Counted from the first letter of the stretch, positions 17,417 through 26,309 are shown. The stretch: DNA of 64,000 nucleotides from Janthinobacterium sp. FW305-129 (GCF_020858115.1 NZ_JACYMM010000004.1:1-64000), one strand, 5' to 3'. Notes: generated by a model from the letters alone, not told the origin. Translations and numbers: made by a program.

Positions 17417-17438
17417 ATTATTCAGAATCCTGAACAAT
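17417..17438. promoter_or_regulatory. Near-perfect 22-bp palindrome, probable operator
   Basis: An inverted repeat with arms ATTATTCAG and CTGAACAAT around AATC lies 26 bp upstream of the LysR start, in the 148-bp divergent region before the efflux operon. Only one arm position differs. LysR proteins usually bind interrupted palindromes of this kind, so it is a likely autoregulatory site. This is inferred from position and symmetry only. Confidence 0.6.
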
Positions 17439-17539
17439 CAATTCGGCATTGCACTCTTTATCAGATTGTAGATCAAGTCTATAGTTGTTGTACTGCAGCA
17501 TAAATGTGATTGCCGCAGGAAGTTCACAGGAGAAATATC

Positions 17540-17752
17540 ATGGGTCACCGGAATGGAATCTTTGCAGTGCTTGCTCTCGCTATGAGCTCGCTCGCTCTGG
17601 CCGCGATGGTATCGACGGATGCCTACTCGTCGGCGGCGCAAAGCGAAGCCAGCGGATATAGCGCCCTGACCCATGAAGTGGGCGGCGTCGCCCTGTTGTG
17701 CCTGAACGACACGGTGCGCGATGCTGCCGTGCAGCCGGTGGTGGCGCAATGA
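17540..17752 (+). CDS. Small secreted protein at head of efflux operon
   Basis: A 70-residue protein with a Sec-type signal (hydrophobic FAVLALAMSSLALAA, cleavage near residue 23), leaving a mature peptide of about 47 residues with one Cys. The ribosome site AGGAGAAATATC is strong. It overlaps the hydrolase-like gene by ATGA and is read first in the operon. I do not recognise the family. It could be a leader that sets translation of the next gene or a periplasmic accessory peptide. Confidence 0.7.
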   Translation: MGHRNGIFAVLALAMSSLALAAMVSTDAYSSAAQSEASGYSALTHEVGGVALLCLNDTVRDAAVQPVVAQ

Positions 17753-18609
17753 CGTTTGCCGACGCCGCGGCTGAACTGGCACCTGGCCAGGCGCTGAAGA
17801 TACGCGACATCCAGGTGCAGGGCGCGCAGGATGCGCTCGGCGCGCGCGTCTACACGGCCGGCGTGCCGGGCGCCAAACAGCCGAACCTGATGGTCTTCTT
17901 CCATGGCGGCGGCTTTGTCGATGGCGACCTGGAAGACGCGGACGACTTCCTGCGCTGCCTCGTGCTGAGCAACCCGGACCACGTGGTGCTGGCTGCGAAC
18001 TATACCTTGGCGAAGGTGCGGCCATTCCCCGCCGCCGTGGAAGACGCGCATGCCGTGCTGCTGTGGGCAAAAAAGAACAAGTCCAAGCTGGGCTGGACGG
18101 GCAAGCAGATGGTGGTATCGGGCATCGAAGCGGGCGCCAACCTTGCTGCCGTGTGCGCCATGATGTCGCGCGACCGGGGCGGACCGCCCCTCGCGGGCCA
18201 GGTGCTGATCATGCCCATGCTCGACCCCGGCCTGTCGACCTGCTCGATGCGCAGTTTGCCCAGTTGTCCTGACCTGGCGGAAGTGGCGGACCAGTGCGCC
18301 GCCGCCTACCGCGGCTACCTGCCGAATGCCGCTGACCGTACCCATCCGTACGCGTCGCCATTGCAGTCGAGCCGCCTGAAGAACCTGCCGCCAGCCTTGA
18401 TATTGTCCAGCGAAGACGACCCATTGCGCGACGAGGCTGAACAATACGGCAGCAAATTGATCGCCTGCGGCATCAAGACCACCGTGCGGCGCATGGCCGC
18501 CGCGCCGCTGCAAGACGCCACCGCCCGTAATGAATGCGCCTGCAAGGTGCAGGTATTGAGCGAAATTAGCAGTTTCGTCGCCGGACTGGGGCAAGAGCCC
18601 GAGTCATAA
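17749..18609 (+). CDS. llpE: LlpE-like alpha/beta hydrolase of efflux operon, nucleophile missing
   Basis: A 286-residue protein of the hormone-sensitive-lipase/alpha-beta hydrolase type. The oxyanion motif HGGG (52-55) is intact, but the nucleophile elbow, normally GDSAG, is G-I-E127-A-G: serine is replaced by glutamate. The acid region SSEDDPLRDEAEQYG is present; the usual His after it is not visible (RRMAAAPLQD). Burkholderia efflux operons of the CeoAB-OpcM and BpeEF-OprC kind carry a putative lipase gene llpE at this position. Here it is probably a non-catalytic relative. The start comes from an ATGA overlap. It has no signal peptide. Confidence 0.75.
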   Translation: MTFADAAAELAPGQALKIRDIQVQGAQDALGARVYTAGVPGAKQPNLMVFFHGGGFVDGDLEDADDFLRCLVLSNPDHVVLAANYTLAKVRPFPAAVEDAHAVLLWAKKNKSKLGWTGKQMVVSGIEAGANLAAVCAMMSRDRGGPPLAGQVLIMPMLDPGLSTCSMRSLPSCPDLAEVADQCAAAYRGYLPNAADRTHPYASPLQSSRLKNLPPALILSSEDDPLRDEAEQYGSKLIACGIKTTVRRMAAAPLQDATARNECACKVQVLSEISSFVAGLGQEPES

Positions 18610-18651
18610 AGCCGCCATCCGCGGCACCGCAAAAAAACTTACACTAATCAG

Positions 18652-18691
18652 TTTACTTTTTGAGTTTCGGTTGCTACACTACGCAGTGTAG
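18652..18691 (+). promoter_or_regulatory. Candidate internal promoter with 18-bp palindrome
   Basis: The 271-bp gap before the efflux MFP gene holds a perfect inverted repeat CTACACT-ACGC-AGTGTAG (18674-18691). It overlaps a candidate -10 (TACACT, 18675-18680) spaced 17 bp from TTTACT (18652-18657). The layout would let a repressor block a pump-specific promoter. No other structure is seen in the gap. Sequence-based prediction only. Confidence 0.5.
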
Positions 18692-18880
18692 TTCCCATCC
18701 TGTCTGCGTTGTGCGTTCGCACAGCCAGCTTCGTCGTCCCCGTCCGCTTTCAAGCAGCTGGCGGCCTGTTTACCTTTGATCGAGCGCCGTCGGGCGCCAT
18801 GGCACCACCATTCACTTTTTAAGCTGGGTTGCTTCCTGCCGCCCATACCATTAGAAATTTTCATAAAACAGGGAAATAAA

Positions 18881-20125
18881 ATGAAAAACGTTCAACAATT
18901 TTCCACTCTGCTGAAGCCCCTGGCTGCCTCGCTCGCGCTGGCAGGTCTGGTGGCCGTGAGCCTGGCCGGCTGCGATTCGGCCAACAGCAAGGTGCCCGAC
19001 GCGCCCGCAGCCGGCGGCCCGCCCATCTCGGCCGCCGCCGTCGTGGAAAAACAGATTACGGAAACGCAGGAATTCTCGGGTCGCCTGGAAGCGATCGAGC
19101 GCGTGGAAATCCGCTCGCGTGTCGGCGGCTTCATCACGGCCGTCAACTTCAAGCCGGGCAGCGAAGTCAAAAAGGGCGACGTGCTGTTCGTCATCGATCC
19201 GCGCCCCTTCCAGGCTGAAGTGTCGCGCGCCGAAGGCACGGCTGCCTCGGCCCGCGCCAAGGCGGAACTGGCCAAGCTGGAACTGTCGCGCGCTGAAAAG
19301 CTGCTGGCCGAAAAAGCCATCGCCCAGCGCGAATTCGATGAAAAGGCCTCGGGCCTGAAAGAGCTGGACGCGAATGTCCGCTCGGCGCAAGCCGCGTATG
19401 AAGCGGCCAGGCTGAACCTGTCGTACACGCAGGTGCAGGCGCCGATCAGCGGCCGCGTCAGCAAGGCGGAAATCACCGTCGGCAACCTGATCGACGCTTC
19501 CGCCATTCTGACTTCGGTGGTGTCGACGGACCGCATCTACGCCAGCTTCGACGGCGATGAAGACACGTATCTGCGCGTGGCCGGCACGGCGCAAAAGGGC
19601 ACGCCCGTCACCGTCAAGGTGGGCCTGGCCAACGAAACGGGCTTCCCGCACGAAGGCAAGCTGGAATTCGTCGACAACCAGCTCGACCCGGCCACGGGCA
19701 GCGTGCGCATGCGCGCCACCTTCGCCAACGCCGAGCGCCAGCTGGTGCCGGGCCTGTTCGCGCGCATCCAGCTCGACGGCGGCAACGGGCCGCAGGCGCA
19801 AAGCACGGCCCTGTTGATCAGCGACCGCGCCGTCGGCACGGACCAGAGCCGCAAATACGTCTACGTGGTAGGCGCCGACAACAAGGCCGAATACCGCGCC
19901 GTCAAGCTGGGCCCGACCTCGGACGGCTTGCGCGTGGTGCGCGAAGGCTTGAAGGCGGGCGAAAAAATCGTCGTCAACGGCTTGCAGCGCGTGCGCCCCG
20001 GCGCGCCCGTGACGCCGCAGATGGTGGCGATGGATTTCGACCCGACCGCGCCCGTCGCTCCCGCAAAACCTGAAGTAAAAGACGCCAAGATCGCCGCGAA
20101 AGCAGCATCGACTTCCAAGGAATAA
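18881..20125 (+). CDS. RND efflux periplasmic adaptor (MFP) lipoprotein
   Basis: A 414-residue AcrA/MexE-type adaptor that links the inner-membrane pump to the outer-membrane channel. A lipoprotein signal with LAGC (around residue 29) is followed by a barrel-sandwich hybrid (RVGGFITAVNFKPGSEVKKGD), an alpha-helical hairpin rich in Ala/Lys/Glu (about 105-180), return lipoyl strand (YTQVQAPISGRVSK) and beta-barrel domains. The start at 18881 has CAGGGAAATAAA upstream. It is 2 bp from the pump gene. Closest type by context is CeoA/BpeE/MexE. Confidence 0.93.
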   Translation: MKNVQQFSTLLKPLAASLALAGLVAVSLAGCDSANSKVPDAPAAGGPPISAAAVVEKQITETQEFSGRLEAIERVEIRSRVGGFITAVNFKPGSEVKKGDVLFVIDPRPFQAEVSRAEGTAASARAKAELAKLELSRAEKLLAEKAIAQREFDEKASGLKELDANVRSAQAAYEAARLNLSYTQVQAPISGRVSKAEITVGNLIDASAILTSVVSTDRIYASFDGDEDTYLRVAGTAQKGTPVTVKVGLANETGFPHEGKLEFVDNQLDPATGSVRMRATFANAERQLVPGLFARIQLDGGNGPQAQSTALLISDRAVGTDQSRKYVYVVGADNKAEYRAVKLGPTSDGLRVVREGLKAGEKIVVNGLQRVRPGAPVTPQMVAMDFDPTAPVAPAKPEVKDAKIAAKAASTSKE

Positions 20126-20127
20126 AC

Positions 20128-23100
20128 ATGAATTTTTCCCGCTTTTTCATCGACAAGCCGATTTTCGCGGCGGTGCTGTCGATTGTCATATTCGTGGCCG
20201 GGCTGCTGTCGATTTTCGGCCTGCCCATCTCCGAATATCCCGATGTCGTGCCGCCATCCGTGGTGGTGCGCGCGCAATACCCGGGCGCCAACCCGAAAGT
20301 GATCGCCGAAACCGTGGCCGCGCCGCTCGAAGAGCAGATCAACGGCGTCGAGAACATGCTCTACATGTCCTCGCAAAACACGTCCGACGGCGCGATGATG
20401 CTGACCGTGACCTTCAAGATCGGCACCAACGTCGAGCAGGCCGAAACGCAGGTGCAGAACCGCGTGCAGCGCGCCTTGCCGCGCCTGCCCGAGGAGGTGC
20501 GCCAGATCGGCGTGACGACGGTGAAATCGTCGCCGAATCTGACCATGGTCGTGCACCTGGTCTCGCCGAACAAGCGCTATGACGATATGTACCTGCGTAA
20601 CTACGCGGTGCTGAACGTCAAGGACCAGTTGGCCCGTTTGCCCGGCATGGGCGACATCCAGATCTTCGGCGCCGGCGACTATGCCATGCGCATCTGGCTC
20701 GACCCGCAAAAGGTAGCGGCGCGCGGCATGACGGCCAATGACGTCGTCGACGCCATCCGCGAGCAGAACGTGCAGGTGGCTGCAGGTGTCATCGGCGCTT
20801 CGCCAGCGAAAAACTCGGACTTCCAGCTGACCGTCAATACCCAGGGCCGCCTGCAGACGCCCGAGGAATTCGGCGCCATCATCGTGCGCACGAATGCAGA
20901 CGGCGCCGTCACGCACCTGAAGGACGTGGCGCGCGTGGAAATGGGCGCCAACAGCTACTCGCTGCGTTCGCTGCTGAACAATAATCCGGCCGTCGGCATG
21001 GGTATTTTCGAGGCACCGAATGCCAACGCGCTGCAACTGTCTTCCGACGTGCGTTCCAAGATGGAAGAGCTGAAAAAAGACTTCCCGCAAGGCGTGGAAT
21101 ACCGCATCGAGTACGACCCCACGCAATTCGTGCGTTCGTCCATCGAAGCCGTGATCCACACCCTGCTGGAGGCCATCGCCCTGGTGGTGCTGGTGGTGAT
21201 CATCTTCCTGCAAACCTGGCGCGCATCGATCATTCCGCTGCTGGCCGTTCCCGTGTCGATTGTCGGCACCTTTGCCGTGATGCTGGGCTTCGGCTTCTCG
21301 ATCAACACCTTGTCGCTGTTCGGTCTCGTGCTGGCCATCGGTATCGTCGTCGATGACGCCATCGTGGTGGTGGAGAACGTCGAGCGCAACATCGAGGAAG
21401 GCCTCTCGCCGCGCGACGCCACCATCCAGGCCATGAAAGAGGTCAGCGGCCCTATCGTCGCCATCGCCCTGGTGCTGTGCGCCGTGTTCGTGCCGATCGC
21501 CTTCGTGCCCGGCCTGTCGGGCGAGTTCTACCGCCAGTTCGCGCTGACCATCGCCATTTCGACCGTGATCTCCGCTTTCAGCTCGCTGACCCTGGCGCCG
21601 GCCCTGTCGGCCGCTCTCCTGAAACCGCACGATGCGCCGAAAGACGCACTGACGCGCGGCATGGACTTGGTCTTCGGCCGCTTCTTCGCCTGGTTCAACC
21701 GCTTCTTCGGCCGCGCTTCGCACCGCTACGAAGCGGGCGTGAAGGGCGTGTTGGGCCGCAAGAGCGCCTCGCTGGGCGTGTATGCGCTGCTGGTCGTTGC
21801 CGCCATCTTCACCTTCAAGTCCGTGCCGGCCGGCTTCGTGCCGGCGCAGGACAAGCAATACCTGGTGGGCTTTGCGCAATTGCCCGACGCCGCTTCGCTG
21901 GACCGCACGGAAGATGTCGTGCGCCGCATGTCCGACGTCATCAAGTCGGTGCCCGGCGTCGAATCGACCATCGCCTTCCCCGGCCTGTCGATCAACGACT
22001 TCACCAATGCGCCGAACGCCGGCATCGTCTTCGCCACCCTGAAGCCGTTCGATGAACGCGGCAGCAAGGAATTGTCGGGCGGCGCCATCGCGGCCGAGAT
22101 CAACAAGCGCCTGGGCGGCATCCAGGACGCCTTCATCATGGTCTTCCCGCCACCGCCTGTGAATGGCCTCGGCACCATCGGCGGCTTCAAGATGATGATC
22201 GAAGACCGCGGCAACCTCGGTTACGACGCGCTGTACAACGCCACCCAGGCGCTGGCCGCCAAGGCCTACCAGACGCCGGAACTGGCGGGCGTGTTCTCGG
22301 GCTACCAGATCAACGTGCCGCAGCTGTTCGCCGACGTCGACCGTGTAAAAGCCAAGCAGATGGGCGTGCAACTGCAAACGATTTACCAGACCTTGCAGAT
22401 CAACCTCGGTTCGCTGTACGTGAATGACTTCAATCAGTTTGGCCGCACCTACCAGGTGCGCGTGCAAGCCGATGCGGCTTTCCGTTCACATGCCCAGGAT
22501 ATCGCGCAGCTCAAAGTCCGTAATGACAAAGGCGAAATGATCCCGCTGTCGTCGTTGATGCGCGTCAAGGATAGTTACGGTCCTGACCGCGTGCAGCGCT
22601 ACAACGCGTATGCCGCAGCCGATTTCAACGGCGGCGCCGCCCCTGGCGTGTCGAGCGGCCAGGCGCAAGCCGCACTGGAACGCATTGCCAAGGAAGTGCT
22701 GCCGCAGGGGATTTCGTATGAATGGACGGAGCTGACCTACCAGGACATCTTGTCCGGCAATACGATGATCTATGTGTTCCCCCTGTGCGTGCTGCTGGTG
22801 TTCCTGGTGCTCGCCGCCCAGTACGAAAGCTGGACCCTGCCGCTGGCCGTGATCCTGATCGTGCCGATGTCGATCCTGTGCGCCTTGTTGGGCGTCAAAT
22901 TGACCGGCGGCGACAACAACGTGTTCACCCAGATCGCGCTGTTCGTGCTGGTGGGGCTGGCGTCGAAGAATGCGATCCTGATCGTGGAATTTGCCCGCGA
23001 ACTGGAAGAGCATGGCCGCACCGTCGTGCAAGCGGCGCTGGAAGCGTGCCGTCTGCGTCTGCGTCCGATCCTGATGACGTCGATCGCCTTCATCATGGGC

Positions 23101-23328
23101 GTGGTGCCCCTGGTGTTCTCGCACGGCGCCGGTTCGGAAATGCGCCATGCGATGGGCGTGGCGGTGTTCGCCGGCATGCTGGGCGTGACCTTCTTCGGCC
23201 TGTTCCTGACGCCCGTGTTCTATGTTCTGCTGCGCACCCTGGCGCAGCGTTTTGAGAAAAAACCAGCCGATGCTGCCGCCAAGCCAACTGCTGCGCCAGC
23301 ATTGAACCTGGAAGGAGATATATATTGA
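20128..23328 (+). CDS. RND multidrug efflux pump, HAE1 family (MexF/CeoB/BpeF type)
   Basis: A 1066-residue inner-membrane proton antiporter. The N-terminus MNFSRFFIDKPIFAAVLS and the stretch SEYPDVVPPSVVVRAQYPGA match MexF-type pumps. The proton-relay aspartates are D409-D410 (GIVVDDAIVVVEN). There are twelve helices with two large periplasmic loops, and length is normal. Pumps of this group export chloramphenicol, trimethoprim, quinolones and related compounds; substrates here are inferred. The next gene overlaps it by four bases (TTGA). Confidence 0.95.
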   Translation: MNFSRFFIDKPIFAAVLSIVIFVAGLLSIFGLPISEYPDVVPPSVVVRAQYPGANPKVIAETVAAPLEEQINGVENMLYMSSQNTSDGAMMLTVTFKIGTNVEQAETQVQNRVQRALPRLPEEVRQIGVTTVKSSPNLTMVVHLVSPNKRYDDMYLRNYAVLNVKDQLARLPGMGDIQIFGAGDYAMRIWLDPQKVAARGMTANDVVDAIREQNVQVAAGVIGASPAKNSDFQLTVNTQGRLQTPEEFGAIIVRTNADGAVTHLKDVARVEMGANSYSLRSLLNNNPAVGMGIFEAPNANALQLSSDVRSKMEELKKDFPQGVEYRIEYDPTQFVRSSIEAVIHTLLEAIALVVLVVIIFLQTWRASIIPLLAVPVSIVGTFAVMLGFGFSINTLSLFGLVLAIGIVVDDAIVVVENVERNIEEGLSPRDATIQAMKEVSGPIVAIALVLCAVFVPIAFVPGLSGEFYRQFALTIAISTVISAFSSLTLAPALSAALLKPHDAPKDALTRGMDLVFGRFFAWFNRFFGRASHRYEAGVKGVLGRKSASLGVYALLVVAAIFTFKSVPAGFVPAQDKQYLVGFAQLPDAASLDRTEDVVRRMSDVIKSVPGVESTIAFPGLSINDFTNAPNAGIVFATLKPFDERGSKELSGGAIAAEINKRLGGIQDAFIMVFPPPPVNGLGTIGGFKMMIEDRGNLGYDALYNATQALAAKAYQTPELAGVFSGYQINVPQLFADVDRVKAKQMGVQLQTIYQTLQINLGSLYVNDFNQFGRTYQVRVQADAAFRSHAQDIAQLKVRNDKGEMIPLSSLMRVKDSYGPDRVQRYNAYAAADFNGGAAPGVSSGQAQAALERIAKEVLPQGISYEWTELTYQDILSGNTMIYVFPLCVLLVFLVLAAQYESWTLPLAVILIVPMSILCALLGVKLTGGDNNVFTQIALFVLVGLASKNAILIVEFARELEEHGRTVVQAALEACRLRLRPILMTSIAFIMGVVPLVFSHGAGSEMRHAMGVAVFAGMLGVTFFGLFLTPVFYVLLRTLAQRFEKKPADAAAKPTAAPALNLEGDIY

Positions 23329-24815
23329 AAACCAATGCAATCATCCGGCGCGCGGCGCCCGTCTTGAGCGCCATGGCCGCAGCCGTGTTGCTGGCCGCCT
23401 GCGCGGCGCCCGAGTTCAAGCAGCCGCAGATCGAGACGCCGGCTGCGTTCAAGGAAGCGCAAACGCCGGCCGTGCAGACGGCGGCGGACGGCACGCGCTG
23501 GAAGCAGGGCGTGCCAGCCGAGCGCCAGGCGCGCGGCGAGTGGTGGCTGGCCTTCAATGATCCGGCCTTGACTAGCCTGATTAATGAGGCCACGCAGGCG
23601 AATGCCAACCTGGCGGTGGCCGCCGCCCGCGTCAAGCAGGCGAGGGCCATTGCCGGCATCGCCGAAGCGGACCGCATCCCGCAAGTGGGCGTGAACGTGG
23701 GCGGCCAGCGCAACCGCGCTTCCGCCGTGTCGCTCGGCTTGCCGAACGGCGCGCCGGTGGCGGCGACCAACGTCTACCAGGCCAGCCTGACGGCCAGCTA
23801 CGAAGTCGACCTGTTCGGCCGGGTGGCATCGAATGTCAGCGCCTCGCGCAGCGATGCGCTGGCCGTGGAAGCGACTTACCGCTCGGTGCTGCTGTCGCTG
23901 CAGGCTGACGTGGCGCAAACCTACTTCCAGCTGCGCGCCACGGACGCCGAGCTGGCGACCCTGGAACAGACGGTGCGCCTGCGCGAGGAAAGCGTGCATG
24001 TGAACCAGCGCCGCTACGATCTGGGCGACATCGGCGAATTCGATCTGTCGCGTGCCCGCACGGAGCTGTCGACCGTGCGCGCCGAAGCCATCGGCCTGCA
24101 GCGCCAGCGCGCCACCGGCGAGCATGCGCTGGCCGTCCTGCTGGGCAAACCGGCCGCCAGCTTCACGGCGGGCGTCAACCCGCTGCAGGACAGCGGCTTT
24201 CTGCCCGTGATCCCGGCCGGCATGCCATCGTCCTTGCTGGAGCGCCGTCCCGACATCGCGTCGGCGCAGCGCACCATGGAAGCGTCGAATGCGCGCATCG
24301 GCGTGGCGAAATCGGCCATGTTCCCCGCCTTGAGCCTGAACGCTTCCGGCGGCGGCGCGTCCGACACCTTCTCGGATATCTTCAAGTGGAGCAGCCGCTC
24401 CTGGCTGCTGGGCGCCCTGATGTCGATGCCCATCATCGACGGCGGCCGCAACAAGGCTGCCGTGACGCGCAGCGAAGCGCAGCTGGAAGAATCGGTGGCC
24501 ACGTATCGCCAGAGCGTGCTGGTGGCCTTCGCCGAGGTGGAAGACAACCTGGCCGGCCTGCGCATCCTGTCGGGCCAGACGCAGCAGATCGACGAAGCCG
24601 TCGTGTCGGCGCGCCGCTCGGCCGACCTGGCGCAAAAGCTGTACGACGCGGGCCGTTCCAGCTACCTGGACCTGCTCGACGCGCAGCGCAACCTGGCGGC
24701 CATCGAGCGCAACGCCGTGCAATTGCGCGGCAACCGCGCCGTCACCACGGTGGCGCTGATCCGCGCCCTGGGCGGCGGCTGGGGCGAGACGGAGCCGCAG
24801 GTCGCGGCCAACTGA
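23325..24815 (+). CDS. Outer-membrane efflux channel lipoprotein, NodT/OprN family
   Basis: A 496-residue TolC-like channel completing the tripartite pump. A lipoprotein signal with LLAAC (around residue 26) is followed by two outer-membrane efflux repeats, including the signature SYEVDLFGRV and SYLDLLDAQRNL. TTG is used as start: it overlaps the pump stop as TTGA and has the best ribosome site in the operon (GGAAGGAGATATA). The gene order LysR, hydrolase, MFP, RND, OMF matches CeoAB-OpcM. Confidence 0.93.
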   Translation: MKTNAIIRRAAPVLSAMAAAVLLAACAAPEFKQPQIETPAAFKEAQTPAVQTAADGTRWKQGVPAERQARGEWWLAFNDPALTSLINEATQANANLAVAAARVKQARAIAGIAEADRIPQVGVNVGGQRNRASAVSLGLPNGAPVAATNVYQASLTASYEVDLFGRVASNVSASRSDALAVEATYRSVLLSLQADVAQTYFQLRATDAELATLEQTVRLREESVHVNQRRYDLGDIGEFDLSRARTELSTVRAEAIGLQRQRATGEHALAVLLGKPAASFTAGVNPLQDSGFLPVIPAGMPSSLLERRPDIASAQRTMEASNARIGVAKSAMFPALSLNASGGGASDTFSDIFKWSSRSWLLGALMSMPIIDGGRNKAAVTRSEAQLEESVATYRQSVLVAFAEVEDNLAGLRILSGQTQQIDEAVVSARRSADLAQKLYDAGRSSYLDLLDAQRNLAAIERNAVQLRGNRAVTTVALIRALGGGWGETEPQVAAN

Positions 24816-24867
24816 TTTCCGGCACCGCGGGCTGGCATTCCCGGCCCGCGGAGAGGAAAACATCATG

Positions 24868-24906
24868 AAAACGGCGTCGTGCATCTGCACGGCGCCGTTT
24901 TTTTTG
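24868..24906 (+). terminator. Rho-independent terminator of the efflux operon
   Basis: A 13-bp stem (24870-24882 with 24887-24899, one G-T pair) with loop ATCT is followed by eight T. It lies 54 bp after the channel gene. Confidence 0.92.
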
Positions 24907-24990
24907 TTGAAACCAGTTGAATCCGTTTGCGGACAGGCCGCGTAAATACTCGTGCAATCACGCAAATGCAGTCATCCAGGAGATATCACC

Positions 24991-25548
24991 ATGCGCACCA
25001 TCGTTCCCGCAGCTCTTTTCATCACCTCCATGCTGGCCGCCAGCGCCCCTTTTGCCGCCGACATGAGCACCATGGTGGGCGGCCAGAGCATGTATCCGAG
25101 CAAGGACATCGTCGACAACGCCGTCAATTCGGCCGACCACACGACCCTGGTCGCCGCCGTCAAGGCGGCCGGGCTGGTCGACACCCTGAAAGGCAAGGGG
25201 CCGTTTACCGTGTTCGCGCCGACGAATGCGGCGTTTGGCAAGCTGCCGGCCGGCACCGTCGAGACCCTGGTCAAGCCGGAAAGCAAGGCGACCCTGACGA
25301 AAATCCTCACCTACCACGTGGTGCCGGGCAAATACGACTTCAAGGCGCTGGCCAAGGAAATCAAGATGCATGACGGTAAAGCCACCTTGCCCACGGCCAG
25401 CGGGGGCAAGCTGATGTTCGCCATGAACGGCATGCACAACATCGTCGTGATGGATGAGGGCGGCAACAGCGCCAACATCAGCACCTATGATGTATATCAA
25501 TCGAATGGCGTGATCAATGTCATCGACACGGTGCTGATGCCAAAATAA
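24991..25548 (+). CDS. Secreted fasciclin (FAS1) domain protein
   Basis: A 185-residue protein with a Sec signal (about residues 1-23, ending APFAAD). It holds one FAS1 domain with the two conserved boxes: TVFAPTNAAFGKLP (H1) and NGVINVIDTVLMP at the C-terminus (H2), with the YH motif as LTYHVVPG. FAS1 proteins act in adhesion or envelope interactions. The start is chosen for its signal peptide and AGGAGATATCACC. It is monocistronic, with terminators on both sides. Confidence 0.92.
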   Translation: MRTIVPAALFITSMLAASAPFAADMSTMVGGQSMYPSKDIVDNAVNSADHTTLVAAVKAAGLVDTLKGKGPFTVFAPTNAAFGKLPAGTVETLVKPESKATLTKILTYHVVPGKYDFKALAKEIKMHDGKATLPTASGGKLMFAMNGMHNIVVMDEGGNSANISTYDVYQSNGVINVIDTVLMPK

Positions 25549-25555
25549 ATGGACG

Positions 25556-25587
25556 AAAAAAAAGACAGGGGAAACCCTGTCTTTTTG
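25556..25587. terminator. Bidirectional terminator
   Basis: The stem AAAGACAGGG/CCCTGTCTTT (25561-25570 with 25575-25584) has a GAAA loop, with A-run before and T-run after. It ends both the fasciclin transcript and the convergent small-protein operon 26253-25603. Confidence 0.92.
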
Positions 25588-25602
25588 TTGTTGCGGCCTC
25601 GA

Positions 25603-25881
25603 TTACTTGGCTGGCGCTGCTGCCGGTGCGGAAGCTGCCGGCGTGGCTGGAACTGCCTTCTCTCCAGTAGCCGCTTTCTTCGCCTTGTGATGCTTGGCTT
25701 TCTTGTGCGTCGCTGGCTTGACGGCGGCGGCTGGCGCTTCGGCTTTGGCTGCAGGTGCAACGGCTGCGGCGGAAGCTGCTGGAGCGGCCGGCGCTGCCGG
25801 CGCTGCTGGCGCTGCTGGCGTCTGTGCGAAAGCGGCGGTGGCGAACAGGGTGGCGATCAGGGTGGCAATAACTTTTTTCAT
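25603..25881 (-). CDS. Small secreted Ala/Pro/Lys-rich protein, array member 5
   Basis: A 92-residue protein with a clear Sec signal (MKKVIATLIATLFATAAFAQ, cleavage after AFA). The mature part is low-complexity: Ala-Pro runs, then a basic His/Lys block (HKKAKHHKAKKA), then Ala-Pro. The signal is nearly identical to those of four neighbours, but it lacks their 11-residue repeats. Composition recalls the enterobacterial acid-shock protein Asr. It lies 45 bp after 25927-26253 without a promoter box, so it is the second gene of that unit. Predicted disordered; function unknown. Confidence 0.8.
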   Translation of the reverse strand: MKKVIATLIATLFATAAFAQTPAAPAAPAAPAAPAASAAAVAPAAKAEAPAAAVKPATHKKAKHHKAKKAATGEKAVPATPAASAPAAAPAK

Positions 25882-25926
25882 GATGAGATCCTTGGTGTTT
25901 TTTCGGGTGAGTGCAGTGTGAAGAAA

Positions 25927-26253
25927 TTACTTGGCTGGTGCCGCTTCGGCGGTGGCCGATGCCAGTTTCGCATCTGCTTTGGCTTTGGTTTTTTTCGCCG
26001 TGTGATGCGCCTTGGCCTTGGTAGCGGCAGCTTCCGTCTTGGCGCTGGCCACTTCCGTTTTCGCGGCGACGACGGCTTTCGCTTCTTTCGCGTCCGCTTT
26101 CACGACGGCTTGCGCTTCCTTGGCGTCGGCTTTCACGACGGCCTTGGTGTGGGCCGCTTCCACTTTGGCGGGCGCTGCTGGCGCTGCGGGCGTCTGGGCA
26201 AAGGCAGCGGTAGCGAACAGGCCGGCGATCAGGGTAGCAATTGCTTTTTTCAT
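25927..26253 (-). CDS. Small secreted Ala/Lys-rich 11-mer-repeat protein, array member 4
   Basis: A 108-residue protein. The Sec signal ends AAFAQ. The mature part runs as five in-phase 11-residue units: KAVVKADAKEA, QAVVKADAKEA, KAVVAAKTEVA, SAKTEAAATKA, KAHHTAKKTKA. The 11-residue period with Ala and alternating Lys/Asp/Glu is typical of amphipathic helices in LEA group 3 and apolipoproteins. The start at 26253 (not an upstream in-frame codon) is fixed by the signal peptide shared with its paralogs. It is first gene of a two-gene unit with a TTACA-N5-TTACA box upstream. Confidence 0.82.
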   Translation of the reverse strand: MKKAIATLIAGLFATAAFAQTPAAPAAPAKVEAAHTKAVVKADAKEAQAVVKADAKEAKAVVAAKTEVASAKTEAAATKAKAHHTAKKTKAKADAKLASATAEAAPAK

Positions 26254-26309
26254 GGTGCAGTCCTCAGTGGTGGTTTGTCTGGCGTGCCGGGATGATTCCC
26301 GTGTCACTG

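Noticed and set aside
19861..22467. 868-residue minus-strand open frame under the RND pump
   Set aside because: Composition is His/Gln/Asp-rich as expected from the reverse of RND codons; no signal, domain or start site.
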